A stretch of DNA of 64,000 bases from Thunnus maccoyii. Taxonomy: Eukaryota; Chordata; Actinopteri; Scombriformes; Scombridae. A model generated the notes under the pieces. It saw nothing but the letters and a program-made list of their open reading frames with translations, searched no databases and was not told the DNA's origin. The position numbers were made by a program, and so were the translations under genes. The stretch lies in assembly GCF_910596095.1 (NCBI RefSeq), contig NC_056550.1:17330501-17394500 (forward strand), written 5' to 3'. Positions 51,301-60,269 of the stretch are shown one piece after another (within the stretch, counting starts at the first letter, position 1; every line of letters starts with the position of its first letter).

Positions 51301-54300
51301 GTGTCTCGGAAGGGCTCATCCACACTGGCACGCAAGACCTCCTCTACCCCGCCAGGCATACAAGGCCCGAGCTCCCCCGCAGACACACTCATCCCCGAGC
51401 AGCCCGGAGAGCTCGCCACCTCCCCATCCGCGACACCGCCGCCCGGAGAAAGGGTTGGGTAAGTCACTGTGGAGACGTTGTTTTCCTCTTCCTTGTGCAT
51501 CCACTCCTGATCATTTTTATTGCCATCACCACCATCGTCACCACCATCATCAGCTCTGTGTGATCGAGATCCTTGGCTTTGTTATTCATACATCCCATTA
51601 ATTTGCATCCATGTTCTTATTATTGTATCTCTGTCACCACCTTCATGTTTCATGCTATTATTATTATGATTTCTCACTCTCTGAATTTCTTCAGTTCTCA
51701 TTGTGGTTTGTCAGGTTGATGTCACTGTGGGTAAAATTTGAAAAGGATAATGAAATTTTATGACTCTGAGGTGTTTAAGTCCAAATGCTGTTTGGAAGTT
51801 TTTTTTCTGTATATGGCACTAAGCTTCAATCTGCAAGTCCTTGTGAGCATGCTAATATTTAAAATATCCCATCAATGTGGCTTGGCTTTCTCAGCTTTGG
51901 TCGTGAATTATTTCCCTTTCTGTTGACACTCAGACTGATTTCACCATTTATTTCTGTATGGTATGATTATCATAGTTAAACACATGAATAATCACTTCAT
52001 GGTCGCTGGCTCTGCCTGTGTGGCAGACAAGAGATAATATGGCTTCTGGCTTGGCTGGCTTTCTCCTCCTCTGCTGTGGCTCTTTCAGCCAATGAAAGGG
52101 TTTTGTGTCTGTTTCACACTGCCCTGGGCTGACTGCAGGACCTGCAATGCAAACAAGTCATATACTGTAGAATGAGAGCAGATAGGGTTACCATATGCAG
52201 CAGAGAGGAGATATTTAGTCATCAGCTCAGCTTGATAATGTTGTAAGCTGCAGACCAGCACTTTGGCTCCACAGACAGATCCTCACAGCTCCATGCAGTG
52301 TGCAGACACAAGTTGATCACAGAAGGAGCCCTACACACTGTATTCCTTTCCTTTGGCAATAAAACTTTTTTTTTCCTTTGCTGTTTCTTTGTGCTTGTCT
52401 AAGTATTTGCACTAAGCTGACTGTGTGCTAAGCTTGGTGCCCACCACCCACCTAAAGTGCAACTTTTTCTTTTTTTTTCCTTATTTTTTTGGCTACGGAT
52501 CAACACTAATACACTAATCATCAAAAACAGCTTATCCTATATCGCTCCAATGCGTCTCCCTGTTCAATCACCAGAGCTGTGTCTTTTGTGCTGTCTATTC
52601 TCTTAATATCTACAGCTCAGACAACGTGTCGCCCAATCGGCCGGACACCTCTCATGCCCACCCACCCCCAGGGGAGGACCGGCCACCCCCCCCTTACCCC
52701 ACCTCCTCGTGCCACGCTGCCCCCCACCACTTCTATCCCAAACCCCCACCCTGCGCTCGCCCTGTAGCACCGGGTCCAGAGTCCCAGCCCCCTGCCTCAC
52801 CCCCGCCTCCACTACGCTGGTCTGGCTTCATTCCCCCTGCCCCGCCCCCTTCCTCCTCTTCTTCCTCCTCCTCCTCGTCACTTGACATCAATTCGAATCC
52901 CAAACCCAGCTGTCTGCACTTCCCCAAGCACAGCCCGCCTGGTGATATGTCGCATGCCCCCCCACCAGACACTAACGCTTCACCACTCTACATCAAAACC
53001 CCCTTGGTACTAACCCGCCATGACCAGTCCCTTGGCAATCCCCCTAGCCTCCCTTCTTCCGCGCCCCCGCCCCCACCGTGGGCTGCCTGTCCATGTGCCC
53101 GAGAGAGAGGACCCCCCAGGCTGACTAGGTAAATACAACACACCCATGGCCACTAGGGATGCATCACAGAGTGGCAGCCTTTATTTCTCCTCTCCTCTAG
53201 CTCGCTGGCTCATATTTTCTTTTTGCTTTTTGTTCCGCCCCCCTTCAAATTACATACCTCCAATTTTGTAACATTCAGGTTGTCCAGGGATGCCTCTCAT
53301 GGGGGTTGCCTAGCAACTAAGGATGTTACTGGCTTATATAGCACTTGATTTGATGCTGGTGTTGAGTGGATGATAAATACATGGACATTGCTGCATATGG
53401 CTATCAAATAGCATATGAATGTATTTATTCTGCAGCGTGCAGCAATATTTTACTAACCAGTAGAAGGAAAGCATCACGTTTTTACGGTAGTAAGGGTTTT
53501 CAAGATTAGTAAGGTAGTACCCCATTTGCAATTATGCCTTGGTAATGGCCAGACTGCTGAGTTTGTATAGAGTGACTGTGGCAGTTTCCTGACTCATAAG
53601 TTGTTGGTGTTACAGGCAAACAGGACATTGTGAATCATTACAGCAATTCTTTGTCAGCAGTCAGAACAAGCTCGCTTGATAATGCTCCTTCTTGTGACTT
53701 GGTAAATCCATGGCTTCCCATTCAGATGGCTAATTTGTTGGAAACACACAGCTCAAAGTGACAGCAGGAGACTGCAGTTAATTAACTGTCAACTGTCATA
53801 TTCCTAAATGTGACAACTATGTATACTGCAATATGGGTGCTGTTTGTGGGTGCAAGTTCAGATGAGTCAAGTCTTGTATTTGCAACTATACTAATCTATA
53901 TTTTTAAGTATAATATCCTTATTGCATACATATGGTAGTCTCTTGATTAAGTGCACTCCACTGTCTGCATCTGTGCTTACAACACATACAGTAGGTTTAG
54001 ATTTAGATGATGTGATCTTGTTGCATACATTCTGCTCTATTTCCTGCAAATCAGTGCTGCTTCTTTCTGTTTGTTGCTGGATACAAATGGATACAAGCTC
54101 AGGAGTGTTTTGGTCAGGAATCCATCCTGAGATTGAGATCCAAGGTGACCTGTAGTTGAGTCCCTCAACATCATAAAATAGCCTCGGTCTGAATCACTAA
54201 GCTCCTGTTTACTGAGTGTTTATATAATGTAATAACTAATATACTCATTTAAACAAAAATGGAATAGTTTATAGAAACATTTTATTACTAAAAATTCAAC

Positions 54301-57300
54301 CCATCTGACATGACACATCTGTTCTGGTATTCTGAAAAACTTTTACTTTATTGAAACTGAAATCTGTGATGCTTTATAACTGGCACATCATTATTATATC
54401 CATAGTGGAGGGTGCTGAAATGTTGAGAGATGTTTCTTGGTCAGGTTTGTCAGGTATCACCGACAATTTTATTATTATTATTATTTTGGTAAAAAAAATG
54501 TTTGGTCATTGTTATTTTTGTCAGCAAAAAGGAGGTGGGACTATTTCATAAATGCAAGACTACATGCTCTGTCATCTTTGATGTCATTTACACATTCAGA
54601 AAGATTCACAGCTTTGGGGACTTATACGCATTTGTGTCTAGAACTGTTAAATTAGAGGCAGTTAAAAAGTTGCAACACTGCTTGATCTGTAAACATTGTC
54701 ACTGTGAGAGATTTGGGTTGCTCTCCTTGATGTAGCCTTGGATGACATAATTTTTTGGGTTTCAGAAAACTTTGGTAACAATCGTAACAGAGTACTTAAA
54801 AGTAGTGAAAAACCCATAAGTGGTGGTGGTGGTTGTGGTGGTGGTGGCTGAAGCGATGAAGATGAGATGTATACTGACATTTCAGAGCACTTAACTGTTC
54901 AAAATCATACTGTGTCTGATACCACTAATACATACATACATATTAATGTTTGTCTGTCTTTTTCAGTTCATTGAAGAGTAAAGAGCTTTCCCCTGTAATT
55001 GGACACAAAGCCATCCAGGTGGCAGGTCCAACAGTCCCCCCCAACAGTAGTCCCCAGAGCTGCAGCCAGTCCCCCCACTCAACAGAGCACAGTCCACACA
55101 CCCTGCGCAAAGGTCAGTACCTCTCTTATTCTTATTCTTCTTTCATTGGTTTTCTTCTGTCTATGTATTGTTATTTTTAACAGGAGACAGTAATCTGACT
55201 GTGATGTGTGTTTCCAGGTTCCAAGAAGTTGGCCCCTGTGCCTCCCAAGGTCCCCTACGGCCAGTCTGGTGGGATGTCCGACCAGTCGACAGGTCAGCCG
55301 TCACCAGTCAGCCTGTCCCCCACCCCTCCTAGCACCCCCTCCCCTTATGGACTGGCCTGCCCCCCTGGGCAAGTGCCCCCATCCTCCCCTGGCCAGACCC
55401 CATTGGGGGCACCTCACTCGCTTTCGTCCCCGCCCTCCCTGACCGGAACGCTCACCAAGTCGCGGCCTGCCCCTAAGCCTAGGCAGAGACCCAGTCTGCC
55501 CCCTCCTCAGCCGCCCACAGCCCCCCCAGGGTTCACTGGCTCGGCCACAACCCCAGTGCCCCAGCCCCTGGAACAGGGCCTTCTGGATGGACTGTCTCCC
55601 GGGGAGAGCATGTCTACAGGTAAACACCAGCCCTTGGCAACAACTCCCCCGCCACCACCACAGGTGGGGCTGCAGCGGCCCTCTCTCAGACTCGCTGTGG
55701 CTCTGTCCAATGGAGACGGTGGACGAGTGTAGGACTCTGTAGGACTTATTGCTGTAGATAAAAAAAGATCCCTGTCCCCTTTATTGACTGTTCCCAAACG
55801 AATGTCTGAATGAATAAAAGTTGCCTTTTAGACACAGATGCCTGAGAATGATACAATGTAAATAGTAGCATTTTTGTGCAATTGTAGTAAGCGGATCTTC
55901 TGGCCTATGTATTCATTGCTTGTGTTATGTGATGATGTTTCTGGGTAATGTGTGGAAACATCAGATAAGCATAGCTCGTCCTGCTTGTTTGGAAGTTGCC
56001 ATTAGATTCATCATGTGCTCTCTGTTTATCTGTGTTACCCAGACCCTCACTCGGCAGAGGTAGGTCAGAGGCTTACTGTACACAGTTCACACCAGTCCAG
56101 TCTCTCTTATTGCGTAGCAGGCGTGGAAACCTGGCCAGACAAACCCCACAATATATCTACCATATGATGTTCTGATGATGAGGTGTTCTGTCAATATATA
56201 CCAATCATTCTGTCATTTTGTTATATTTATCATTCTCTTGTTCCCCCTGCTACTATTGTGTACCTTGCAGCTGTGTGAGACCAGGGATTCAGTGTGGGCT
56301 AAGTGTGAGGGGGACTTTTAGGGTAAGCCAGACCGCCCCCCGCCCCATGCGCTCCATCTCACTGCCTGGCCTCGTGCTGTGGCTGCCTCTGGGGTCTCCT
56401 GCAGCCTGCCTCAAACATAGCTCATAGCTGTAGCTCTCAATCAGGATGTTTTCCCTATTCCCTCCTAGCAGGTTGACATTATTGTCTCTTTGCATGGTGT
56501 TGTAGTTCAACCGATTATGCATGGCTCAAGGACTTCCCAGAGTGCACCACACTGCGCTCACATTGCAGACGCCGTTGCTTACCAAGGTCCATCTTAAAGC
56601 CCCCCCCCTCCTTTCTTTCCCCATTCCCAGCCCTTTGCTAGCAGACATCCCCCTCTAACGCCCCTGCCACCGGTATGGGCGGGCCACAGGTAACCCCCAC
56701 TCCTCCTTTGGCAGGTTCATCGCTTTTTATAACCTCTGCTCCCTCTTACTACACTGCCACGTTCCATCTCATTCCTACACAGGAGTAGCCAGCAGTTTCT
56801 GCTTGGACCTGCTGCTTTTAGTAAATGCAGCAGCACTTTAGAATACCTTTATTTAGAGCAAATATCCGGTCGTCATGAGTTTCCATTGTTACTTCAAGCC
56901 TACTTGGTGTCTTGGTGCCATCTTTCCACAGAGTTCCACACACATCTTGTTGCCTCTGTGTTGGTTTACCTGGCCATTGTTGTAAACGTGTACAGTAATG
57001 TGTCATTGTGCAGTCATTTTGACCTGTTATTGTATTTTATCTGACAAAATATCTGTTGTTGTTGTCTCAAAAGACACAAAAAGCTGTGACATACCACACT
57101 AGTCCCTAACAAGCTTGTTCAGGTGTGACTAGCAACACACTGAAAAACATCCCTGTGTAGAATGTGAAACACATGTAATCTACTGATTCCTTCAATCAGG
57201 GTAGACATCATATGCCACTTTTCATGAGTTCAAGCCCAAAAGATTAATATTATTTCTGCTCTCTTCCGTTTTTACACCCCATTGCCATCTTCATTATGCC

Positions 57301-57546
57301 CTCTTCTCCTCCTCCTCCTCCTCTTGCTCATCATCACCATTTCCACCATTCTGCTCATCATACTCACTTCTCCCACCATGCTCACCATTAGATATCTTCA
57401 ATTATGAAATCCCCTCCATCAATGTCAATCTGGACAGCCTCATCGATGAGTTCAGCGGTGCCCCCTGCAGGAGGTCCCTGGCAGTGACAGACTCTCCAGA
57501 GGGGGATGCTGTGCCTGAGGAGGAACCCCAGAGCACCACTCTATGA
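31793..57546 (+). CDS. arhgap44: Rho GTPase-activating protein 44 (RICH2), 22 coding exons
   Basis: CDS join(31793..31845, 42705..42744, 43578..43697, 43817..43893, 44074..44185, 44406..44482, 44618..44732, 44920..44988, 45169..45250, 45756..45883, 46644..46755, 47255..47336, 47510..47590, 48689..48802, 48896..48987, 49902..50085, 51149..51166, 51270..51458, 52616..53128, 54967..55112, 55218..55619, 57392..57546), 2961 nt, 986 residues. All junctions are GT-AG and the frame closes. The N-terminal BAR domain (about 1-250) binds and bends membrane. The RhoGAP domain (about 257-450) has arginine finger Arg295 in GLFRVAPSAS and the conserved NKMTPGNMAIVLGPNLLW. A long proline-rich tail offers SH3 ligands. 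The C-terminus QSTTL is a class I PDZ ligand, like the mammalian RICH2 end that binds Shank. Residues 1-520 closely match human ARHGAP44 (818 residues); the extra length is mostly exon 19. In mammals RICH2 acts on Rac1/Cdc42, notably in neurons. Fish carry a and b copies; which one this is cannot be told. Confidence 0.95.
34707..34730. repeat. (CTG)8 trinucleotide repeat
   Basis: Eight perfect CTG units lie in arhgap44 intron 1. They are non-coding in this gene. Confidence 0.97.
35743..36024. mobile_element. hAT-like non-autonomous transposon (fish, 'GTTGTAGCCCTA' family)
   Basis: It contains TCGATTGACAGAAAATTA, a GATAATCGATAA word, GGTTCTAGCTTCTCAAATG, TGAATATCTTTCGGTTTTGG and ACTGTTGGTCAGACAAAAC. 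It ends AAGTTGTAGCCCTA. This ordered set is a family I know to be abundant in teleosts, with TAGGGCTGCAACTAA-type termini. The 5' end has lost its full terminus, so the copy is truncated or decayed. Confidence 0.75.
38088..38155. repeat. (TG)34 microsatellite
   Basis: A 68-bp pure TG tract in arhgap44 intron 1. Confidence 0.98.
38557..38597. repeat. (TG)n microsatellite
   Basis: A pure TG tract of about 20 units in arhgap44 intron 1. Confidence 0.98.
39447..39491. repeat. (GT)n microsatellite
   Basis: A pure GT tract of about 22 units in arhgap44 intron 1. Confidence 0.98.
40661..40710. repeat. Compound (CT)n-(CA)n microsatellite
   Basis: A CT-rich tract followed directly by a short CA tract. 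Confidence 0.9.
42705..42744 (+). CDS. arhgap44: arhgap44 coding exon 2
   Basis: This 40-nt exon encodes residues 18-31, AEKTEVLSEDLLQ, in the BAR domain. The acceptor is TTACAG and the donor GTGAGC. The residues match mammalian RICH1/RICH2 exactly. Confidence 0.95.
42761..42799. repeat. (TG)n microsatellite, interrupted
   Basis: It lies 16 nt downstream of the exon 2 donor. Confidence 0.9.
42966..42998. repeat. Three perfect 11-bp tandem repeats
   Basis: The unit CCTCATCACAG occurs three times in a row in intron 2. Confidence 0.95.
43223..43255 (+). repeat. Terminal fragment of the hAT-like 'gggctacaac' family
   Basis: GGGCTACAACTAATGATTAT resembles the inverted terminus of the element at 35743-36024. 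The downstream sequence is not clearly homologous, so only the end may survive. Confidence 0.4.
43578..43697 (+). CDS. arhgap44: arhgap44 coding exon 3
   Basis: It encodes residues 32-71 of the BAR domain, VEKRLDLVKQ to KRSVKSPS, phase 0 at both ends. The strong donor TCT|GTGAGT adds VKSPS relative to human, whose protein runs KRS-KKLPL. A weaker upstream site, TCT|GTCAAG after 43682, would give the human-length junction. Confidence 0.92.
43817..43893 (+). CDS. arhgap44: arhgap44 coding exon 4
   Basis: It encodes residues 72-97, KKLPLTILAQ to DDSLLG, in the BAR domain. The acceptor is TATTAG and the donor GG|GTAAGT. Confidence 0.95.
44074..44185 (+). CDS. arhgap44: arhgap44 coding exon 5
   Basis: It encodes residues 97-134, KMLKLCGDTEEKLAQ to PLYVLAE, in the BAR coiled-coil core. 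The acceptor is AAACAG and the donor GAA|GTGAGC. Confidence 0.95.
44406..44482 (+). CDS. arhgap44: arhgap44 coding exon 6
   Basis: It encodes residues 135-160, VDIPNIQKQRKHLAK to DSARTR. This is the basic membrane-contact part of the BAR domain. The donor is AG|GTGACG. Confidence 0.95.
44618..44732 (+). CDS. arhgap44: arhgap44 coding exon 7
   Basis: It encodes residues 160-198, YQQSSKSSSHPS to NRMEICR. Human RICH2 has WQQTSKSSG at the same place. The donor is AGG|GTGAGT. Confidence 0.95.
44920..44988 (+). CDS. arhgap44: arhgap44 coding exon 8
   Basis: It encodes residues 199-221, DQLSADMYNFVAK to ANYFQT, in the last BAR helix region. It is 69 nt and phase 0 at both ends. Confidence 0.95.
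45169..45250 (+). CDS. arhgap44: arhgap44 coding exon 9
   Basis: It encodes residues 222-249, MIETQAEYHRKSLE to QIKAHQ, the end of the BAR domain. The donor CAAG|GTGAGT is followed within 24 nt by a long TG tract. Confidence 0.95.
45274..45336. repeat. (GT)n microsatellite next to a splice donor
   Basis: A pure tract of about 31 units, starting 24 nt inside intron 9. Confidence 0.98.
45756..45883 (+). CDS. arhgap44: arhgap44 coding exon 10
   Basis: It encodes residues 249-291, EAWVEKPSFGK to ECGMQEE, the start of the RhoGAP domain. The donor GAG|GTAGAG is weak, but residues and frame join perfectly to GLFRVA. Confidence 0.94.
46644..46755 (+). CDS. arhgap44: arhgap44 coding exon 11 (arginine finger)
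   Basis: It encodes residues 292-329. GLFRVAPSAS carries the catalytic arginine finger at Arg295, followed by the KLKKLK segment. The exon continues to DPHAIA. Confidence 0.95.
47255..47336 (+). CDS. arhgap44: arhgap44 coding exon 12
   Basis: It encodes residues 329-356, GALKSYLRELPEPL to WIQASN. KSYLRELPEPL is a RhoGAP signature. Confidence 0.95.
47510..47590 (+). CDS. arhgap44: arhgap44 coding exon 13
   Basis: It encodes residues 356-383, IQDMDKRLQAL to NLNNFR, in the RhoGAP domain. The acceptor is TTCCCTAG and the donor AG|GTCAGT. Confidence 0.95.
47787..48169. mobile_element. MITE with 32-bp terminal inverted repeats (percomorph family)
   Basis: The left end GGTGCAGTGTGTAGGATTTA continues through GTGGCATCTAGC. 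The right end at 48138-48169 is its inverted copy, with about 29 of 32 positions matching. The internal words AGAGCCAGTGTTTGGTTTG and AAGGGCTCATTCTAAGGTAA identify a family I know to be abundant in percomorph fish. There is no coding capacity. It lies in arhgap44 intron 13. Clear target-site duplications are not visible. Confidence 0.88.
48689..48802 (+). CDS. arhgap44: arhgap44 coding exon 14
   Basis: It encodes residues 383-421, YLVKFLAKLSEY to LLWTHTEP, including the conserved KMTPGNMAIVLGPNLLW with Asn405, a GAP-active-site position. The intron before it carries the MITE. Confidence 0.95.
48896..48987 (+). CDS. arhgap44: arhgap44 coding exon 15
   Basis: It encodes residues 421-452, NMTEMMTTVSLQI to HADWFFPG, the end of the RhoGAP domain. 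The donor is GGAG|GTGGGG. Confidence 0.95.
49902..50085 (+). CDS. arhgap44: arhgap44 coding exon 16
   Basis: It encodes residues 452-513, EIEFNLTGSYGSP to EFYKKDG. It is the conserved linker after the GAP domain and contains RRPLSVATDNMM. The donor is GG|GTATGA. Confidence 0.95.
51149..51166 (+). CDS. arhgap44: arhgap44 coding exon 17 (18-nt microexon)
   Basis: It encodes IRKIQ plus split codons on each side (residues 513-519) and matches LRKIQS in human ARHGAP44. The acceptor is TAATGCAG and the donor AG|GTACCG. Its length of 18 nt means skipping keeps the frame. Confidence 0.9.
51270..51458 (+). CDS. arhgap44: arhgap44 coding exon 18
   Basis: It encodes residues 519-582. It starts MGVRVMDTSWVSRKGSS, close to human MGVRVMDTNWVARRGSS, then becomes Pro/Ser-rich and diverges. 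The donor is GG|GTAAGT. Confidence 0.93.
52616..53128 (+). CDS. arhgap44: arhgap44 coding exon 19 (513-nt proline-rich exon)
   Basis: It encodes residues 582-753. It is extremely rich in Pro and Ser, with a run of ten Ser and several PPPP runs suited to SH3 or WW binding. The acceptor is ATCTACAG and the donor AG|GTAAAT. Both flanking introns are phase 2, so it can be skipped in frame. The human protein I know lacks this block, and omitting it brings the fish protein to 815 residues against 818 in human. It is probably an alternative exon. Confidence 0.78.
53129..54966 (+). other. arhgap44 intron 19 (1.8 kb)
   Basis: No additional exon was recognised. It contains an ATT tract near 54468-54487 and a GGT-rich tract at 54821-54848. 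Confidence 0.8.
54967..55112 (+). CDS. arhgap44: arhgap44 coding exon 20
   Basis: It encodes residues 753-802, SSLKSKELSPVIG to SPHTLRK. KSKELSP and SPHTLRK are shared with human ARHGAP44. The acceptor is TTTTCAG and the donor AAAG|GTCAGT. Confidence 0.93.
55218..55619 (+). CDS. arhgap44: arhgap44 coding exon 21
   Basis: It encodes residues 802-936, GSKKLAPVPPKVP to GESMSTG/D. SKKLAP, DQSTGQPSPVSLSPTPPSTP and the KPRQRPSLPPPQPPT run match human ARHGAP44 and include SH3-ligand motifs. The donor ACAG|GTAAAC leads to exon 22; read-through gives an alternative end at 55732. Confidence 0.93.
55218..55732 (+). CDS. arhgap44: arhgap44 alternative terminal exon 21L
   Basis: If the 55619 donor is not used, the frame stays open for 37 more codons, including TTPPPPPQVGLQRPSLRL, and stops at 55730-55732 after GGRV. 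AATAAA follows at 55813-55818. This would give a protein of 972 residues, or 801 without exon 19, lacking the PDZ ligand. It is an inferred isoform. Confidence 0.5.
55733..57391 (+). other. arhgap44 intron 21, remaining part
   Basis: It holds the possible alternative 3'UTR, C-rich stretches near 56600 and a CTC tract at 57306-57323. No further coding exon was recognised. Confidence 0.7.
55813..55818 (+). terminator. AATAAA after the alternative exon 21L stop
   Basis: A canonical hexamer 81 nt after the read-through stop at 55732, with GT-rich sequence farther downstream. It supports a short alternative 3' end. Confidence 0.45.
57392..57546 (+). CDS. arhgap44: arhgap44 coding exon 22 (terminal)
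   Basis: It encodes residues 936-986, DIFNYEIPSINVNLD to EEPQSTTL-TGA. Human ends DLVHFDIPSIHIELG to ESTAL, so position and C-terminal class I PDZ motif are conserved. The acceptor is CACCATTAG. Confidence 0.93.
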
Positions 57547-58612
57547 CCTAAGACCCTAAGGCATCACAGCTTACCAGCACCCCTATGGCTGTACATACTC
57601 TTAACTGTCACCGCCAAGGCCTGATGGAAACACCAATTGGCCTCACCAATGCCCACCTGAAACCAGAACTTGAACCCTCCCTCATATCTGCTACAGGCTG
57701 CAAAGAAACTTCTCTCTTACAATTGCTCGCTAGTACATAAATGTGACTACACAAAAAAAAAAAAACACCAAAATGCCATAGTGGAGGAACAGTTGCCTTT
57801 AGGAGGAAAGACTGGAATACAGATGAGTATTAAATTAAAAGATTTTTTAACTGTTTCCTTTTTTTCCGCTTTTCGCTTTGTTCATCTTTGTTGTTTGATG
57901 CAGTGATCTGTATTTCTGTGAATTTTTAATTTCTTTTTGCCTTATTAGAACATGCAATCAAATTGCAATATGATATTCACAAGTTGTACAACTTTTGGTT
58001 AGGGAAACTCAGAGCCTGACATGGTTAGGAGCAAAGCCCATCCTCAGGGTGAAACAGAGAGACAGAGTGAGAGAGTAGTCTTGTTATATTGCTCACAGGG
58101 TATTCAAGCTATGTGCACATTAGGAAAATGCTGAGCCCTAGAGACAGGTTTCGCATGCAGGATGAAACATTTAATGTAATTTAATTATTATTGGCACCTC
58201 CAGTTTTGACTTCCCCTCTTCTATCACACATTACAACTGTAGTTCTTTATCTGATATTTACCTGCATACAGGTAAACTCACTTTAACTCACTTTGTACCA
58301 GCACAGTATGAGAAGAATGTTATTGTAAATTCAAATTTTTGAACTTGCATCTGTTACTCAGTTATGAAGACAGCACCACGATGTGTTTGCATGACAAGCC
58401 AATATGAACAAACTGCTTTTGGATCAAGGGCCTCAGAATGGCAGTGTTTTATTTGGTGTGAGTGTTTTTTTTTGTTGTTGTGTTCCTTGGAGAGTAAATT
58501 TTGACCATCCATGTGCTGTTACAGTTTGATGATAATGGATGGATGACTACTACACTGCCTTTAGGTTCATATGTTCTCTCTCTTAACCTTGTTTCAAGTG
58601 CTTCAGGTTCAG

Positions 58613-58625
58613 TGACCTTTGACCC
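58613..58625 (-). promoter_or_regulatory. DR1 nuclear-receptor motif
   Basis: On the minus strand it reads GGGTCAAAGGTCA, a direct repeat with a one-base spacer, as bound by HNF4, PPAR/RXR and COUP-TF. It lies about 1.1 kb after the arhgap44 stop. It is a motif match only. Confidence 0.3.
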
Positions 58626-60243
58626 CTAGTGTAAATACAAAGACTGTACATAAATTGATGTATATAAATCTGAGAGGAAAAGTATATGTAAAATGCATAT
58701 CTTGGATATATATAATAATGATATACAGTATGTGCTGATATTTATCATGTGTAGAAAGTGTAATGATTAAAAATTTGATGTTATTTTTGTCCCTGCACAC
58801 ATTTAACAGGTTTACTGTAGATTCATAATGTTTCACTTTAACACCAGGTAACAAAGATGCTGCAGCAGAAATGCAGAATATTATTTCTGCTAGAAATCAG
58901 TTGTGGTCTTTCTAGTTCTGTCTCCTGAGCTTTGACTTCAAACATGCAAGAGTACTAATGAGTTGCACACCAATGCCCTATCTTTTTTAGCTTTTCAATC
59001 AGTGATTTAATAGATACCTGTGTAAATAATTAGATTACTTTGAGCTTGTTTGGACCAGTTAATTGTGTCATAATGAGGGTAAATATAGTCCATAGGTTAT
59101 ATTGTTGGACTGACTATAGCGAAGACAAAATATTTGCTTATTCATTAGAAAAGCTGATGCATAGTCAAATTTGGCACAACGATCACTTCTAAATGTAAAA
59201 TTGTTCTGTTCGGTATTCTCACTATTCTCACAGACAATAAATTAGACTATTTCAAATTCATCACATAACAGATGCTGCAGTGTCACTTTTTTTTAAATTT
59301 CATTCAAAACATCTTAGGGCGATAATTTTGTCAAAGTGCAATTACAGTGTTTACTGATCCACCTCAATCCAAAAGTGGTCAAAGTTACCTTTCCCAAAAG
59401 TACAGAAAAAGCCATTAATTTTATTGCAAAGCAAATAATTTCTTTTTCTTTTTTTTTTTGTTAATTTGTTTTATGTGAGAATTTACTTCTGACAACATTA
59501 GTTCTTGATTAACCTCTCTCAAAAGTGATCTATGGTATGCCTCGGTGTGTGTTCTCAATGAATATGTTTATGAAGATTTTTGGTGATGTTGATAATTATA
59601 TTGATAGTTGTGGTGATTATATGACAACAATTGCAAGTGCCCTCACACTGGTTGTTATTTTGGAACTATAGGCATAATCAATGTGTACTAGAGGTTTTAT
59701 TTTCTGTGCTGGATCCATACATTTATACGAGGAGGCAGGGGTGACTGTCTTTGTGTGCTGACTGAATGTGACTCACTCAGATATCAAAGGGTATAGGCTA
59801 CCTGATTTTGTAATAAATAACAGGCAAATGAGAGCTTGTGTAGGGATGAGGGTAAATTAGGGCCTGTTGGCATGTACTATTATCAGAACAGGGCAGTATT
59901 ACTGTAATGCTTTTGTGCGTCATAACTGGAACTTAAAGCCACCTAAATGCATGCATTCATATTCATTATTGGTGTAATTATTATGCTGCTGAAAAGAAAA
60001 ACTCCCCTAAAAAACCCTCCCCTAAAACAAAAGGCATAGTTTCATCACATGTCAACATTTTCGGAGTAATTTAACTTTTTCAAAGCCTTTTTCAAAGCAT
60101 ATTCATAGGAGCCACCTTTTGCACCAAATGGTACACTGTCACAAAGTTTTACCAAGCATTTTAAATGCAGTAGGCCTGCATTTCCTAACTCACTTCACCA
60201 CCAACATGTTGGTGTAAAGTAAAGCTCAGTTTGTTTACATTTT

Positions 60244-60269
60244 GGGGGGGTAGGGTGGGGGGAGGGGGG
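60244..60269 (+). other. G-run block, potential G-quadruplex
   Basis: There are four runs of three or more G separated by one or two bases. If arhgap44 transcription reaches this far, it would be in the RNA sense strand. Confidence 0.5.

Noticed and set aside
55301..55627. Long minus-strand frame under exon 21 (similar cases at 52733-52972 and 51213-51500)
   Set aside because: These are antisense shadows of GC-rich proline codons in real arhgap44 exons.
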